Source: Gemmobacter aquaticus (lineage in GTDB: Bacteria > Pseudomonadota > Alphaproteobacteria > Rhodobacterales > Rhodobacteraceae). Taken from it: a stretch of 64,000 nt of DNA. The stretch covers positions 558,001-622,000 of the forward strand of contig NZ_VOAK01000011.1 of assembly GCF_007859075.1 (NCBI RefSeq). The letters are read 5' to 3'. This document shows positions 16,417 through 25,213 of this stretch, piece after piece. The position numbers and the translations under genes were made by a program. The notes beneath the pieces are model-generated. The model was not told where the DNA came from. It saw only the letters and a program-made list of their open reading frames with translations, and made no database searches. Positions within the stretch are counted from its first letter, which is position 1. Every line of letters begins with the position of its first letter.

Positions 16417-17085
16417 ATGTCGCGCCGCATAATCCTTCCCCTTTTGTTCGGGCTGGTCGGGGCCGCCATCCTGATCGGACTTGGCACATGGCAGGTGCAG
16501 CGCCTGCAATGGAAAGAGGGCCTGATTGCCACCGCCGAGGCAAAGATTGCCATGCCCGCGGTCGCGCTGCCGGCCCAACCGGACCCGGTTGCCGACCGAT
16601 ATCTGTCCGTCACGGTGCAGGGGCGCTTTCTCGGGCCCGAGGCGCATGTCCTGACTTCCATTCAGGGGCAGGGGCCGGGCTTTCTGGTGATCGCCGCCTA
16701 TCAGACCGATGACGGGCGCCGCATTCTGGTGGATCGGGGCTTCGTGCCGGAAACCGCCAAAACCGCGCCGCGCCCGCCCCGTGAGGTGGCGGTGACCGGT
16801 AACCTGAACTGGCCCGACGATGTGAACAGCGCAACCCCGCCACCCGATAAAGGGCGTGGCATCTGGTTTGGCCGCGACGTGGCCGCCATGGCCAGCGCAC
16901 TGGGCACCGAACCCCTTATGCTGATCGCGCGCAGTGACACCGGTGACGGCGTGCAGGCGCAACCAGTCTCGGCCACCTTTCGCAACGATCATCTGGGCTA
17001 TGCGATCACCTGGTTTTCGCTGGCGGTTGTCTGGTTGGGGATGACAGTTTCGTATCTCTGGCGTATCAGACGGCGGAACGTATGA
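16417..17085 (+). CDS. SURF1 family oxidase assembly protein
   Basis: 222-residue inner-membrane protein that helps insert heme a into subunit I. It has the family layout of one helix at each end (IILPLLFGLVGAAILIGLGTWQVQRLQWKE and HLGYAITWFSLAVVWLGMTVSYLW) around a periplasmic domain. The motifs LGTWQVQRLQWK, LVDRGFVP and the C-terminal NDHLGYAITWF are standard. It completes the oxidase gene set here. Its stop overlaps the first possible thrC start by four bases, tying it to the next operon segment. Confidence 0.92.
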   Translation: MSRRIILPLLFGLVGAAILIGLGTWQVQRLQWKEGLIATAEAKIAMPAVALPAQPDPVADRYLSVTVQGRFLGPEAHVLTSIQGQGPGFLVIAAYQTDDGRRILVDRGFVPETAKTAPRPPREVAVTGNLNWPDDVNSATPPPDKGRGIWFGRDVAAMASALGTEPLMLIARSDTGDGVQAQPVSATFRNDHLGYAITWFSLAVVWLGMTVSYLWRIRRRNV

Positions 17086-17093
17086 GGGCAGCA

Positions 17094-18479
17094 ATGCAAT
17101 ACATCTCGACCCGCGGGCAGGCGCCCGTCCTTTCCTTTGGCGAAGCGATGATGACCGGGCTCGCGCGTGATGGCGGGCTTTATGTTCCGGCCAGCGTTCC
17201 GACCTTCACCAAGGAAGAGATCGCGGCTCTCGCCGGTCTGCCCTACGAAGAGATCGCCTATCGCGTGATGTCGCCCTTCATGGGCGACACCTTTGCCGAG
17301 CCCGAGTTCCGCGCCCTGATCGCACGTGCCTATGCCGGTTTCGGCCACGCCGCGCGCGCGCCGCTGGTCCAGCTTGGCCCGAACCATTTCCTGCTGGAGC
17401 TGTTCCACGGGCCGACGCTGGCTTTCAAGGACTTTGCCATGCAGCTTATCGGCCAGATGATGCAGGCCGCACTCGCCAAGACTGGGGAGCGGATCACCAT
17501 CGTCGGCGCAACCAGCGGCGATACCGGATCGGCTGCGATCGAGGCGTTCAAGGGGCTGGCAAATGTGGATGTGTTCATCCTCTTCCCGCATGGCCGCGTG
17601 TCCGAGGTGCAGCGCCGTCAAATGACGACCCCGCCCGACAGCAATGTTCATGCGCTGGCCATGGATGGCGACTTTGACGACTGTCAGGCCCGCGTGAAGG
17701 ACATGTTCAACGATTTCGCCTTCCGCGACGGGGTGCGTCTGGCCGGGGTGAACAGCATCAACTGGGCGCGCGTGCTGGCGCAGGTGGTCTATTACTTCTC
17801 CTCGGCAGTCAGCCTCGGCGCGCCGCATCGCGCCGTCAGTTTCACCGTGCCAACCGGCAACTTCGGCGATATCTTCGCGGGCTACATTGCCCGCGAGATG
17901 GGCCTGCCGATCGACAAGCTGGTGATTGCGACCAACCAGAACGACATTCTGGATCGCGCGATGAAGTCCGGCTCTTATGTGACGGATGGGGTCAAGCCTT
18001 CGATCAGCCCGTCGATGGACATCCAGGTCTCGTCGAACTTTGAGCGCGCACTCTTCGACGCCTATGGCCGCGACGGGGCGGCCGTCGCCGCGCTCATGGC
18101 CGAGCTGAAGGCAGGCGGCTTTGCCATCAGCCAGGGCGCGCTGGAAATGTTGCGCGCCACCTTCGCCTCGGGGCGCTGCTCCGAGGATGAGACGCGCGCC
18201 ACGATCAAGACGACGCTTGCCGCCACGGGTGAGCTTCTTTGCCCGCATTCGGCGGTGGGCGTGAAGGTCGCCGAAGAGAACATCGGCACCGCACCGATGA
18301 TCACGCTTGCGACCGCCCATCCCGCCAAATTCCCGGATGCGGTGGAAGCTGCCAGCGGTATCCGTCCCGGATTGCCCCCCCGCATGGCCGACCTCTTTGA
18401 CCGCGCCGAACGCGTAACCCGCGTGCCCAATGACCTGGCCGCCCTGCAAGCCCTTGTCCGCGAAAGGATCGCGCGTTGA
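17094..18479 (+). CDS. thrC: Threonine synthase
   Basis: PLP enzyme converting O-phospho-L-homoserine to threonine. 461 residues, the longer form found in proteobacteria and fungi. The N-terminal MQYISTRG is typical, as are FHGPTLAFKDFAMQLIGQ, which carries the PLP lysine, GATSGDTGSAAIEAF, and the phosphate-binding FTVPTGNFGDIFAGYIA. ATG 17094 is preferred because it gives the canonical N-terminus and follows GAGGGCAG; ATG 17082 overlaps the SURF1 stop and would add four residues. It overlaps the next gene by four bases. The window therefore holds both threonine synthesis (thrC, lysC) and breakdown (kbl-tdh). Confidence 0.95.
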   Translation: MQYISTRGQAPVLSFGEAMMTGLARDGGLYVPASVPTFTKEEIAALAGLPYEEIAYRVMSPFMGDTFAEPEFRALIARAYAGFGHAARAPLVQLGPNHFLLELFHGPTLAFKDFAMQLIGQMMQAALAKTGERITIVGATSGDTGSAAIEAFKGLANVDVFILFPHGRVSEVQRRQMTTPPDSNVHALAMDGDFDDCQARVKDMFNDFAFRDGVRLAGVNSINWARVLAQVVYYFSSAVSLGAPHRAVSFTVPTGNFGDIFAGYIAREMGLPIDKLVIATNQNDILDRAMKSGSYVTDGVKPSISPSMDIQVSSNFERALFDAYGRDGAAVAALMAELKAGGFAISQGALEMLRATFASGRCSEDETRATIKTTLAATGELLCPHSAVGVKVAEENIGTAPMITLATAHPAKFPDAVEAASGIRPGLPPRMADLFDRAERVTRVPNDLAALQALVRERIAR

Positions 18480-19735
18480 CCCTGCGTATTGCCACCCTGC
18501 CCAATGGTTTCCGCATCGTGACCGAGGATATGCCGGGGCTGAAATCGGCTTCGGTGGGGATCTGGGTCACTGCGGGCGGGCGGCACGAACGGGCCGAGCA
18601 GAACGGGATTGCGCATTTCCTCGAGCACATGGCCTTCAAGGGCACGGCGCGGCGCACATCGCTGCAGATCGCCGAAGAGATCGAGGATGTGGGCGGCTAT
18701 ATCAACGCCTATACCTCGAAAGAGATGACGGCCTACTATGCCCGTGTCCTGTCGGGCGATGTTGCGCTGGCGCTGGATGTGATTTCGGACATCGTGCTGA
18801 ACCCGGTCTTTGACCCCAAGGAGATCGAGGTCGAGCGCCACGTGATCCTACAAGAGATCGGGCAGGCGCTGGATACGCCCGACGACATCATCTTCGACTG
18901 GCTGCAAGAGGTAAGTTATCCGGATCAGGCTTTTGGCCGCACGATCCTGGGCCCGACCGAGCTGGTCTCAAGTTTCACACGCGATGATCTGGTCCGCTTT
19001 GTGCACGAACATTACGGGCCTGACCAGATGATCCTGGCTGCGGCCGGCGGCATCGACCACGATGCCATCGTGGCTCAGGCGACCGAGATTTTTGGCGGGC
19101 TGACACCCGTAGGTAACTCCACACTGGAAGGCGCGCGTTTCGGCGGTGGCGAGCGGCGTGAGGTCAAGGGGCTGGAGCAGGTGCATTTCGCACTGGCGTT
19201 CGAGGCCCCCGGCTATCGCCACCCAGATGTCTATACCGCGCAGGTCTATTCGACGGCGATGGGCGGTGGCATGTCCAGCCGTCTGTTCCAGAAGATCCGC
19301 GAGGAGCGGGGGCTGTGCTATTCGATCTTCGCGCAATCGGGCGCTTATGAGGATACGGGCAGCATCACCATCTATGCCGGCACATCCGAGGACGAGATCG
19401 CCGATCTGACCACGCTGACGCTGGACGAATTGAAGCGCGCCGCCGATGACATGACCGAGGCCGAGGTTGCCCGTGCGCGGGCGCAACTGAAAGCCGGGCT
19501 GCTGATGGGGCTCGAAAGCCCGTCATCACGAGCTGAACGCAATGCGCGGCTCTTGTCGATCTGGGGGCGGGTGCCCGATGTGGACGAGGCCGTGGCCAAG
19601 ATCGACGCTGTCACCACCGCAGATGTCCGGCGCGTGGCGGGCGAGCTTGCGGCCTCCCGCGCGGCGCTTGCGCTCTATGGTCCCGTCGCTGATGCGCCGG
19701 GGCTGGAGGCAATCCGGAAACGGCTGGCGGCCTGA
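18476..19735 (+). CDS. M16 family zinc protease (mitochondrial processing peptidase-like)
   Basis: 419-residue peptidase of the pitrilysin family. The inverted zinc motif HxxEH is intact as HFLEHMAFKGT (His47, Glu50, His51), followed by NAYTSKEMTAYYARVL, in the region carrying the third ligand Glu. The C-terminal half has GGGMSSRLFQKIREERGLCYSI, the family's glycine-rich and substrate-binding signature, so one chain contains both M16 domains. Alphaproteobacterial members are the closest bacterial relatives of the mitochondrial processing peptidase beta subunit. The start is a TTG overlapping the thrC stop (TTGA); the family N-terminus (LRIATLPNGFRIVTE) makes it convincing. Confidence 0.93.
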   Translation: MTLRIATLPNGFRIVTEDMPGLKSASVGIWVTAGGRHERAEQNGIAHFLEHMAFKGTARRTSLQIAEEIEDVGGYINAYTSKEMTAYYARVLSGDVALALDVISDIVLNPVFDPKEIEVERHVILQEIGQALDTPDDIIFDWLQEVSYPDQAFGRTILGPTELVSSFTRDDLVRFVHEHYGPDQMILAAAGGIDHDAIVAQATEIFGGLTPVGNSTLEGARFGGGERREVKGLEQVHFALAFEAPGYRHPDVYTAQVYSTAMGGGMSSRLFQKIREERGLCYSIFAQSGAYEDTGSITIYAGTSEDEIADLTTLTLDELKRAADDMTEAEVARARAQLKAGLLMGLESPSSRAERNARLLSIWGRVPDVDEAVAKIDAVTTADVRRVAGELAASRAALALYGPVADAPGLEAIRKRLAA

Positions 19736-20319
19736 TGCTCGGCCTGCGCAGACGCGTGCGGATCGAAACAGAGCGGATGACGCTTCGTCTGCCGCAGCAC
19801 GGCGATTTCCGCGACTGGTCGGCCCTGCGCGACGACAGCGCCGATTTTCTTGCGCCGTGGGAGCCGGTCTGGTCTCATGATCACCTCAGCCGCAAGGCCT
19901 TTACCAACCGCATCTATTGGGCGCAGCGCGCACAGGCGCAGGGCACCGCGCTTCCGCTTCTGATGGTCCGGCGCGAGGATCAGTGCCTTCTGGGGGCGAT
20001 CACGCTCGACAACATCCGGCGCGGGCCGGTGCAGGCGGGTACGCTGGGCTACTGGATCGGTCAGCCCTTTGCCCGGCAGGGCTATATGCGCGAGGCTATC
20101 CTTGCCGTGGTGCATCACGCCTTCACGATGATGGACCTGTCGCGGATCGAGGCCGCCTGCCTGCCGGAGAATGCGCCTTCGCGTGGGGTGCTGGAAAAGA
20201 CCGGGTTCAAGTACGAAGGCGTCGCGCAGGCCTATCTGCAAATCGCGGGCCGCTGGCGCAACCATGTGCTCTACGCAAACCTGCGCGCGGATCGTCGTGG
20301 GCGGACCGACGCCGGCTGA
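19735..20319 (+). CDS. GNAT N-acetyltransferase, RimJ/RimL type
   Basis: 194-residue acetyltransferase resembling ribosomal-protein N-terminal acetylases. Typical features are RMTLRLPQHGDFRDWSAL at the start, GTLGYWIGQPFARQGYMREAI as the acetyl-CoA-binding segment, and LPENAPSRGVLEKTGFKYEG near the end. The natural substrate cannot be deduced. It shares one base with the M16 protease stop, so thrC, the protease and this gene form one translationally linked group, an arrangement common in Rhodobacterales. Confidence 0.88.
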   Translation: MLGLRRRVRIETERMTLRLPQHGDFRDWSALRDDSADFLAPWEPVWSHDHLSRKAFTNRIYWAQRAQAQGTALPLLMVRREDQCLLGAITLDNIRRGPVQAGTLGYWIGQPFARQGYMREAILAVVHHAFTMMDLSRIEAACLPENAPSRGVLEKTGFKYEGVAQAYLQIAGRWRNHVLYANLRADRRGRTDAG

Positions 20320-20405
20320 CGCAAAGGTGAGCTTCCCTTGCAGTCGATTCGTGCTAATGGCAAGATATCGACAGAGCCCCGCAAAGAGGGCCAGGAGCAG
20401 TTGAA

Positions 20406-20558
20406 ATGTATTTTGATCTTCTTTCCGCCGTTCTGGGCGGCCTTGCTGCATTGGGCACACAGTTCCTGTTTGACCCCGGTCCTGCCGCGCCCGATGACGA
20501 TGCCGCGATCGAGCAGTCGCTGTTTGACGACATGCCGCAGGACGCCCGCCGCGATTGA
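20406..20558 (+). CDS. Small 50-residue membrane-anchored protein
   Basis: A complete short frame with ATG 20406 and stop 20556-20558, preceded by AGGAG at proper spacing. The translation starts MYFDLLSAVLGGLAALGTQF, one hydrophobic helix, then turns acidic (PDDDAAIEQSLFDDMPQDARRD). No family is recognised. It fills the only gap between the GNAT gene and the FAD dehydrogenase, and its codons follow the GC-rich bias of its neighbours. It is shorter than the usual ORF cut-off and may be missed by automatic annotation. Confidence 0.6.
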   Translation: MYFDLLSAVLGGLAALGTQFLFDPGPAAPDDDAAIEQSLFDDMPQDARRD

Positions 20559-20609
20559 GCTTTGCCTTAGTTTGGCCCGCAGGCTATTTGACCTGCAGAG
20601 GTAAACGCC

Positions 20610-22001
20610 ATGCTCAATTCCGCCGATGCCGCCTTTCTGGATAGCCTGCCGCCGCACCTGCTGCGACCCGTCGCGCCCGCTGATGTCGAAGAGCCACGCG
20701 GGCGCTGGACGGGGCAGGGCGCGGCGGTTGCCATGCCGCGCACCCCGGAGGACGTTGCCCAGATCCTGCGCGCCTGTGCCTCTGCCCGCGTCGGCGTGGT
20801 GCCGCGTGCGGGGGGCACCGGGCTCGTTGGCGGGCAGTTGATGCCGGAGGGACCTGCGCCCCTGCTGTTGTCGATGGAGCGCATGGCGCGCATCCGCGCG
20901 GTTCATGCCGATGAGGCCGTGATCGAGGCCGAGGCCGGGGTCATCCTCTCTGATGTCCATGCGGCGGCCGAGGCCGTCGGGCGCATCTTCCCCCTGACGC
21001 TGGCCTCGCAGGGCTCTGCCCGGATCGGTGGGCTTCTCGGCACGAATGCCGGCGGGGTGAATGTGCTGCGCTATGGCAATACCCGCGATCTGGTGCTGGG
21101 TGTCGAGGCGGTCCTGGCGGATGGTTCGATCCTTCACGGGCTCAAACGGCTGCGCAAGGACAATACGGGCTATGACCTGCGACACCTGCTGATCGGATCT
21201 GAGGGGACACTGGGCATCATAACCGCAGCAAGCCTGCGCCTGTTCCCGCGACCAGCAACCGAAGGGGCGGCGCTCCTTGCGGTCGAGGGGCCCGAGGCTG
21301 CCCTGAGCCTGCTGGCACTGGCCGAGGCGCGGTTGCCCGGCATGATCTCGGCCTTTGAGCTGATCCATCGCCAGGGGCTGGATTTCCTGCGCGAAACGCT
21401 GCCGCAGGTGCGCCAGCCCTTCGATGTGCCGCCCGAATGGAGTGTGCTGATTGATCTGGGCCTGCCGCATGGGATCGATCCGCAAGAAGCACTGGTGGAC
21501 TTGGTCGAGGCTGCCGGGGCGCTGGTGCAGGACGGGGTCATCGCCCAGTCGGGCAATCAGCGCGCGGAGCTTTGGGCGCTGCGCGAGTCGATCCCGCTTG
21601 CCAACCGGCGCATCGGCGCCGTCTCCTCGCATGACATCGCACTGCCGCCCTCGCTGTTTCCGGCCTTCATTGCCGAGGCGAACGCCGCGCTGGCACGGAT
21701 CGACCGGTTCCGCATCAACTGTTTCGGCCACCTTGGCGACGGGAACCTGCATTACAATGTGTTCCCTTGCCCGGGGAGCAGTCGTGCCGATCACGACCAT
21801 CAGCGCGAAGCCGTCAAGACCTGCGTCCACGATATCGTGCACCGCATGGGCGGGTCCGTCAGCGCAGAACACGGGATCGGCCGGTTGAAGGTCAAGGATC
21901 TGGAGCGCTATGCCGAACCCGCAAAACTTGCGGCGATGCGGGCAATCAAGACGGCACTCGACCCTTCGGGCATCCTCAACCCCGGCGCCGTGCTGCGGTA
22001 A
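20610..22001 (+). CDS. FAD-linked 2-hydroxyacid dehydrogenase (D-2-hydroxyglutarate dehydrogenase/GlcD-like)
   Basis: 463-residue flavoprotein of the vanillyl-alcohol-oxidase fold. The FAD-binding part has VVPRAGGTGLVGGQL, GSARIGGLLGTNAGGVNVLRYGNTRD and LLIGSEGTLGIITAASLRLFP. The catalytic domain carries the metal motif FGHLGDGNLHYNVFP and ends SAEHGIGRLKVKDLERY...DPSGILNPG. This is the D-2-hydroxyglutarate/D-lactate/glycolate dehydrogenase class; the single chain and motif spacing favour D-2-hydroxyglutarate dehydrogenase, which would oxidise a side product of amino acid metabolism. Substrate is inferred. AGAGGT precedes the ATG. Confidence 0.85.
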   Translation: MLNSADAAFLDSLPPHLLRPVAPADVEEPRGRWTGQGAAVAMPRTPEDVAQILRACASARVGVVPRAGGTGLVGGQLMPEGPAPLLLSMERMARIRAVHADEAVIEAEAGVILSDVHAAAEAVGRIFPLTLASQGSARIGGLLGTNAGGVNVLRYGNTRDLVLGVEAVLADGSILHGLKRLRKDNTGYDLRHLLIGSEGTLGIITAASLRLFPRPATEGAALLAVEGPEAALSLLALAEARLPGMISAFELIHRQGLDFLRETLPQVRQPFDVPPEWSVLIDLGLPHGIDPQEALVDLVEAAGALVQDGVIAQSGNQRAELWALRESIPLANRRIGAVSSHDIALPPSLFPAFIAEANAALARIDRFRINCFGHLGDGNLHYNVFPCPGSSRADHDHQREAVKTCVHDIVHRMGGSVSAEHGIGRLKVKDLERYAEPAKLAAMRAIKTALDPSGILNPGAVLR

Positions 22002-22013
22002 CCGGCAGAAAGG

Positions 22014-22072
22014 TGGGTATTTGGGCCAAGAGGAAGCAGGGCGCGTCTCCTTCCTCTTGGTACAAATACCCA
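22014..22072. terminator. Long hairpin made of an inverted post-gene element
   Basis: TGGGTATTTG (22014-22023) pairs with CAAATACCCA (22063-22072), and CCAAGAGGAAG (22026-22036) with CTTCCTCTTGG (22050-22060). The two perfect stems of 10 and 11 bp are separated by a 2x2 internal loop, with a 13-base apical loop. It ends the FAD dehydrogenase transcript and is close to symmetrical, so it could also act on apt read-through. Confidence 0.65.
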
Positions 22073-22095
22073 AATCTGTCCTGATCAACGAGAAA

Positions 22096-22124
22096 CCCCG
22101 CCGGGGTATTGATGCCCGACGGGG
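22096..22124. terminator. Second hairpin between convergent genes
   Basis: CCCCG-c-CGGG (22096-22105) pairs with CCCG-a-CGGGG (22115-22124), nine base pairs with one mismatch. A third small stem, ACCGGGC/GCCCGGT, lies at 22163-22183. Together with the hairpin at 22014 these account for most of the 240-base gap; no coding sequence is evident there. Confidence 0.5.
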
Positions 22125-22240
22125 TGGGTGGGGTGTGTAGGACACGTTTGCAAGCAGCGCCCACCGGGCTGGGTCGGCCCGGTACCCAAGGTCTAGCGAC
22201 TCGGGGTTAACGGACGGTTACCGGCTGTACGATCAAGCCT

Positions 22241-22804
22241 TCAGAGGCCCTCGAACGCGCAAAGCGCATGGACTTCCATTCCCATGGCTTCCAGCTTCTT
22301 GCGGCCGCCGAGGTCGGGCAGATCCACGACAAAGGCGCAGCCCACGATCTCGCCTCCAAGACGCTCGATGAGCTTGATCCCGGCCTCGGCGGTGCCACCC
22401 GTTGCCAGCAGGTCATCGACAAGCAGAACCTTTTCGCCGGGCTGAATAGCATCGTCATGCACCTCGACCACCGCCTCACCGTATTCCAGCGTGTAGGCTT
22501 GCGAGATGGTCTGGCCGGGCAGCTTGCCCTTTTTGCGGATCGGTACGAAACCACAGGACAGCTGATGCGCCACCGCGCCGCCAAGGATGAAACCGCGTGC
22601 CTCGAGCCCCACGACCTTGTCGATACGTGTGCCGGCATAGGGGTGCAGAAGCTGGTCGATCGCCATCCGAAATCCGCGCGGATCGGCAAAGAGCGTCGTC
22701 ACGTCGCGAAAGAGGATCCCCTCATGCGGGAAGTCCACGATGGTGCGGATATAGTCCCTGACCGTCTTGCCCCGTGCGGGGGCGGCCTTGCCCGGTTGTG
22801 TCAT
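22241..22804 (-). CDS. apt: Adenine phosphoribosyltransferase
   Basis: Salvages adenine with PRPP to AMP. The 187-residue protein has the type I PRTase motif [28 protein letters not shown] and the N-terminal [28 protein letters not shown] typical of Apt. [32 protein letters not shown] covers the adenine-binding hood region. ATG 22804 is chosen because GAAGAG sits six bases upstream; ATG 22810 abuts that site. mtnP lies 30 bases upstream on the same strand, so adenine released by MtnP is directly salvaged by the next gene product. Confidence 0.95.
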   Translation of the reverse strand: MTQPGKAAPARGKTVRDYIRTIVDFPHEGILFRDVTTLFADPRGFRMAIDQLLHPYAGTRIDKVVGLEARGFILGGAVAHQLSCGFVPIRKKGKLPGQTISQAYTLEYGEAVVEVHDDAIQPGEKVLLVDDLLATGGTAEAGIKLIERLGGEIVGCAFVVDLPDLGGRKKLEAMGMEVHALCAFEGL

Positions 22805-22836
22805 CTGCATCTCTTCGTTTGATCGGTTTCGAATCG

Positions 22837-23706
22837 TCAGCCCAGCACCCGCCCGGCAACGGCGTCGAGCCGCGCAAGGGTCGCGCGATCACGCCGGTCA
22901 GGGGCCGTCATCACGGCATGATCAAGCGCGCGGTCGCAGCCACAGGGGCAGGGCGCTCGGGTAGCGCCCAGAAGGTCCGGAAGCCCCGCGATCATCGCCT
23001 TGGCGGTGCCGGCGTTCCGTGTGAGCACTGCGATCACCTGCGCCACATCCACCGCGCCATGCCCTTCGTGCCAGCAGTCGTAATCGGTGACCATCGCGAC
23101 CGAGGCGTAGCAAAGCTCAGCCTCGCGCGCGAGGCGTGCCTCGGGCATCGCGGTCATGCCGATCACGTCACAGCCCCAGGAACGGTAAAGGTTCGATTCG
23201 GCGCGCGTCGAAAACTGTGGTCCCTCGATAGCCAGATAGGTGCCGCCCCTGTGGACCGTGGCCCCGGTCGGTTGCAGGGCGCGGGCGCAGGCCTCCGACA
23301 GCGCGGCGCAGACCGGATCGGCAAGGCTGACATGGGCCACGCATCCTTCCCCGAAAAAGCTCGCAGGCCGCGCGCAGGTGCGGTCGATGAACTGATCCAG
23401 CACCACCATGTCGCCGGGCGCAAAATCCTCACGCAGGGAACCCACCGCCGATACGGCGATCAGGTCGGTGCATCCCAATCGTTTCAACGCGTCGATATTG
23501 GCCCGGAAAGGCACTTCGGTCGGCAGATGCACATGGCCCCGGCCGTGACGCGGCAGAAAGCACATGGGGACGCCGCCCAGCGTGCCTGTCAGGATCTCGT
23601 CCGAAGGCGCCCCCCATGGGGTTTCGACCACCGTCCACGCGGCATCCTGCAGTCCCTCGATCTGATAGACCCCCGATCCGCCGATCACCCCGATCTTGCG
23701 CTGCAT
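22837..23706 (-). CDS. mtnP: S-methyl-5'-thioadenosine phosphorylase
   Basis: Phosphorolyses methylthioadenosine, a by-product of polyamine and quorum-signal synthesis, to adenine and 5-methylthioribose 1-phosphate. 289 residues. N-terminal [15 protein letters not shown] carries the phosphate-binding Gly-rich turn; [24 protein letters not shown] and [40 protein letters not shown] are the standard active-site blocks. AGGAGGT precedes ATG 23706, fixing the start. It forms an operon with apt. No other methionine-salvage gene is in the window. Confidence 0.95.
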   Translation of the reverse strand: MQRKIGVIGGSGVYQIEGLQDAAWTVVETPWGAPSDEILTGTLGGVPMCFLPRHGRGHVHLPTEVPFRANIDALKRLGCTDLIAVSAVGSLREDFAPGDMVVLDQFIDRTCARPASFFGEGCVAHVSLADPVCAALSEACARALQPTGATVHRGGTYLAIEGPQFSTRAESNLYRSWGCDVIGMTAMPEARLAREAELCYASVAMVTDYDCWHEGHGAVDVAQVIAVLTRNAGTAKAMIAGLPDLLGATRAPCPCGCDRALDHAVMTAPDRRDRATLARLDAVAGRVLG

Positions 23707-23871
23707 CCGCACCTCCTGAATTTTGCGCCAGACTAAGGGCGCACGCGGGTTTCGCCAAGGTGCCGCAGTCACGGGACTATGGTCTTTTCCCTGTCGCCTT
23801 CGCGTGTTACGCGCGGTCTTGTCCGGGTCGAGCATGGACCCGACAGTGGCCGCAAAGGTCAGGGAGGGGTA

Positions 23872-24366
23872 ATGTATCAGCTGGAAGAGGAAACCGACGC
23901 CGACTGGTGGGAAGTAGAGGCGCTTTATGATCTCTGCTTTGCACCCGGGCGCACGGCGCTGTCTTCCTATCGCCTGCGTGACGGCGTGGACAAGGTTGCC
24001 CCCCTTTGTCTCGTGCTGCGGGACGAGACCGAGACGCTGGCAGCAGTCATCCGCTATTGGCCGGTTCAGGTGGGGGGCAAGGCGGTCTTGCTGCTCGGTC
24101 CCGTTGCCGTGCACCCGACCCGTCAGGGAGAAGGGCTTGGAGGCCTTCTGATCAACGAAAGTCTGGCCGAGGCCAAGCGGCTTGGCTGGGAGCGCGTCAT
24201 GCTGGTGGGCGACGCGCCCTATTACCAGCGCTTCGGCTTTCGCAAGCTTCAGGGCGTGATCATGCCCCCGCCCACGAACCCCGATCGGGTACTGGGGCTT
24301 GATCTGGTGCGCGACGCCTGGGCAGGCGTGACAGGGCAAGTCGAAAAATACACGGGTTCTGCGTGA
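23872..24366 (+). CDS. GNAT N-acetyltransferase (YhbS-like)
   Basis: 164-residue acetyltransferase. The acetyl-CoA loop is VHPTRQGEGLGGLLINESLAEAKRLGW, followed by VMLVGDAPYYQRFGFRK, the pattern seen in YhbS-type predicted acyltransferases. Substrate unknown. ATG 23872 follows GGGAGGGG at ideal spacing; the in-frame upstream extension to 23779 has no ribosome site. It diverges from mtnP and precedes the EcsC-like gene. Confidence 0.85.
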   Translation: MYQLEEETDADWWEVEALYDLCFAPGRTALSSYRLRDGVDKVAPLCLVLRDETETLAAVIRYWPVQVGGKAVLLLGPVAVHPTRQGEGLGGLLINESLAEAKRLGWERVMLVGDAPYYQRFGFRKLQGVIMPPPTNPDRVLGLDLVRDAWAGVTGQVEKYTGSA

Positions 24367-24412
24367 GCTTGGGCAGTTGCGCGCACGCCCGGCGATGCCT
24401 ACCTTTGCTGGT

Positions 24413-25204
24413 ATGAGCGACGACGCCACGCCCCAGTCCCCGGCCCAACTTCCGGCGCATCCTTCGGCGCCCTTTCCCGAATTTGAGATCGCAGAGCTTG
24501 CGAAGCGCGCCCGCAAGGCGGGTGGGCCGTTGGTCACGCTGCTGCAAAAGTTGGGCAACCGGATCGAGGGGCAACTGCGCCTGCTGCCGGAACCGGCGCG
24601 GCGGCAGATCGACGCGATCACCATTGCCAGCCTCGAACGCGCGCTTGGGGTCGCGTCCCTTGGTCGACATGCCCCCGACCTTGGCCCCTCGGCTGCACCG
24701 ATTGCCGCCGCGATCAGCGGGGCAGCGGGCGGGGCGGGGGGGATTGCGACCTCCATCGCGGAACTGCCACTCACCATCACCCTGATCCTTGGCACCATCC
24801 GCGCCGCGGCCGAGGCCGAAGGCTTCGATCCCGACGATCCTGCGATCAAGGCCGAGATCCTGCGTTGCTTTGCCACCGGCACGCCGCTTGGGGGGGATGA
24901 CGGGGTGAATACCGCCTTTATCGGTGCGCGACTGACCGTGACAGGCCCTGCGCTCAACCGTTTGATCGCAACGCTTGCCCCGCGCATTGCCGCGACGCTT
25001 GGTCAAAAGCTTGCCGCGCAGGCCGTTCCTGTTCTGGGGGCGATTTCGGGCGCGGCGGTGAACGCGGCCTTTCTTAGCCACTACCGCGAACTTGCGCGCA
25101 TCCGCTTTCGCCTGCTGCGACTGGCGCGCGATCACGGCGCCGAAAGGGTGATCGCCCGGTTCTCCGAGGCGGCCAGCGTCAAGCCGCTGCTCGGCTCGGC
25201 CTGA
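24413..25204 (+). CDS. EcsC family protein
   Basis: 263-residue protein with a hydrophobic, Gly/Ala-rich core (IAAAISGAAGGAGGIATSIAELPLTITLILGTIRAAAEAEGFDPDDP) and a C-terminal HYRELARIRFRLLRLARDHG, matching the EcsC family. In Bacillus EcsC accompanies an ABC transporter, but proteobacterial members are stand-alone and their function is unknown. ATG 24413 is used; two further in-frame ATGs at 24377 and 24395 are possible. It converges on ptsP with only nine bases between stop codons. Confidence 0.7.
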   Translation: MSDDATPQSPAQLPAHPSAPFPEFEIAELAKRARKAGGPLVTLLQKLGNRIEGQLRLLPEPARRQIDAITIASLERALGVASLGRHAPDLGPSAAPIAAAISGAAGGAGGIATSIAELPLTITLILGTIRAAAEAEGFDPDDPAIKAEILRCFATGTPLGGDDGVNTAFIGARLTVTGPALNRLIATLAPRIAATLGQKLAAQAVPVLGAISGAAVNAAFLSHYRELARIRFRLLRLARDHGAERVIARFSEAASVKPLLGSA

Positions 25205-25213
25205 CGGTGCCCC

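Noticed and set aside
20271-22145. Long minus-strand open frame opposite the FAD dehydrogenase
   Set aside because: Its translation is Arg/Gln/His-rich with no domain, while the plus strand encodes a complete flavoprotein.
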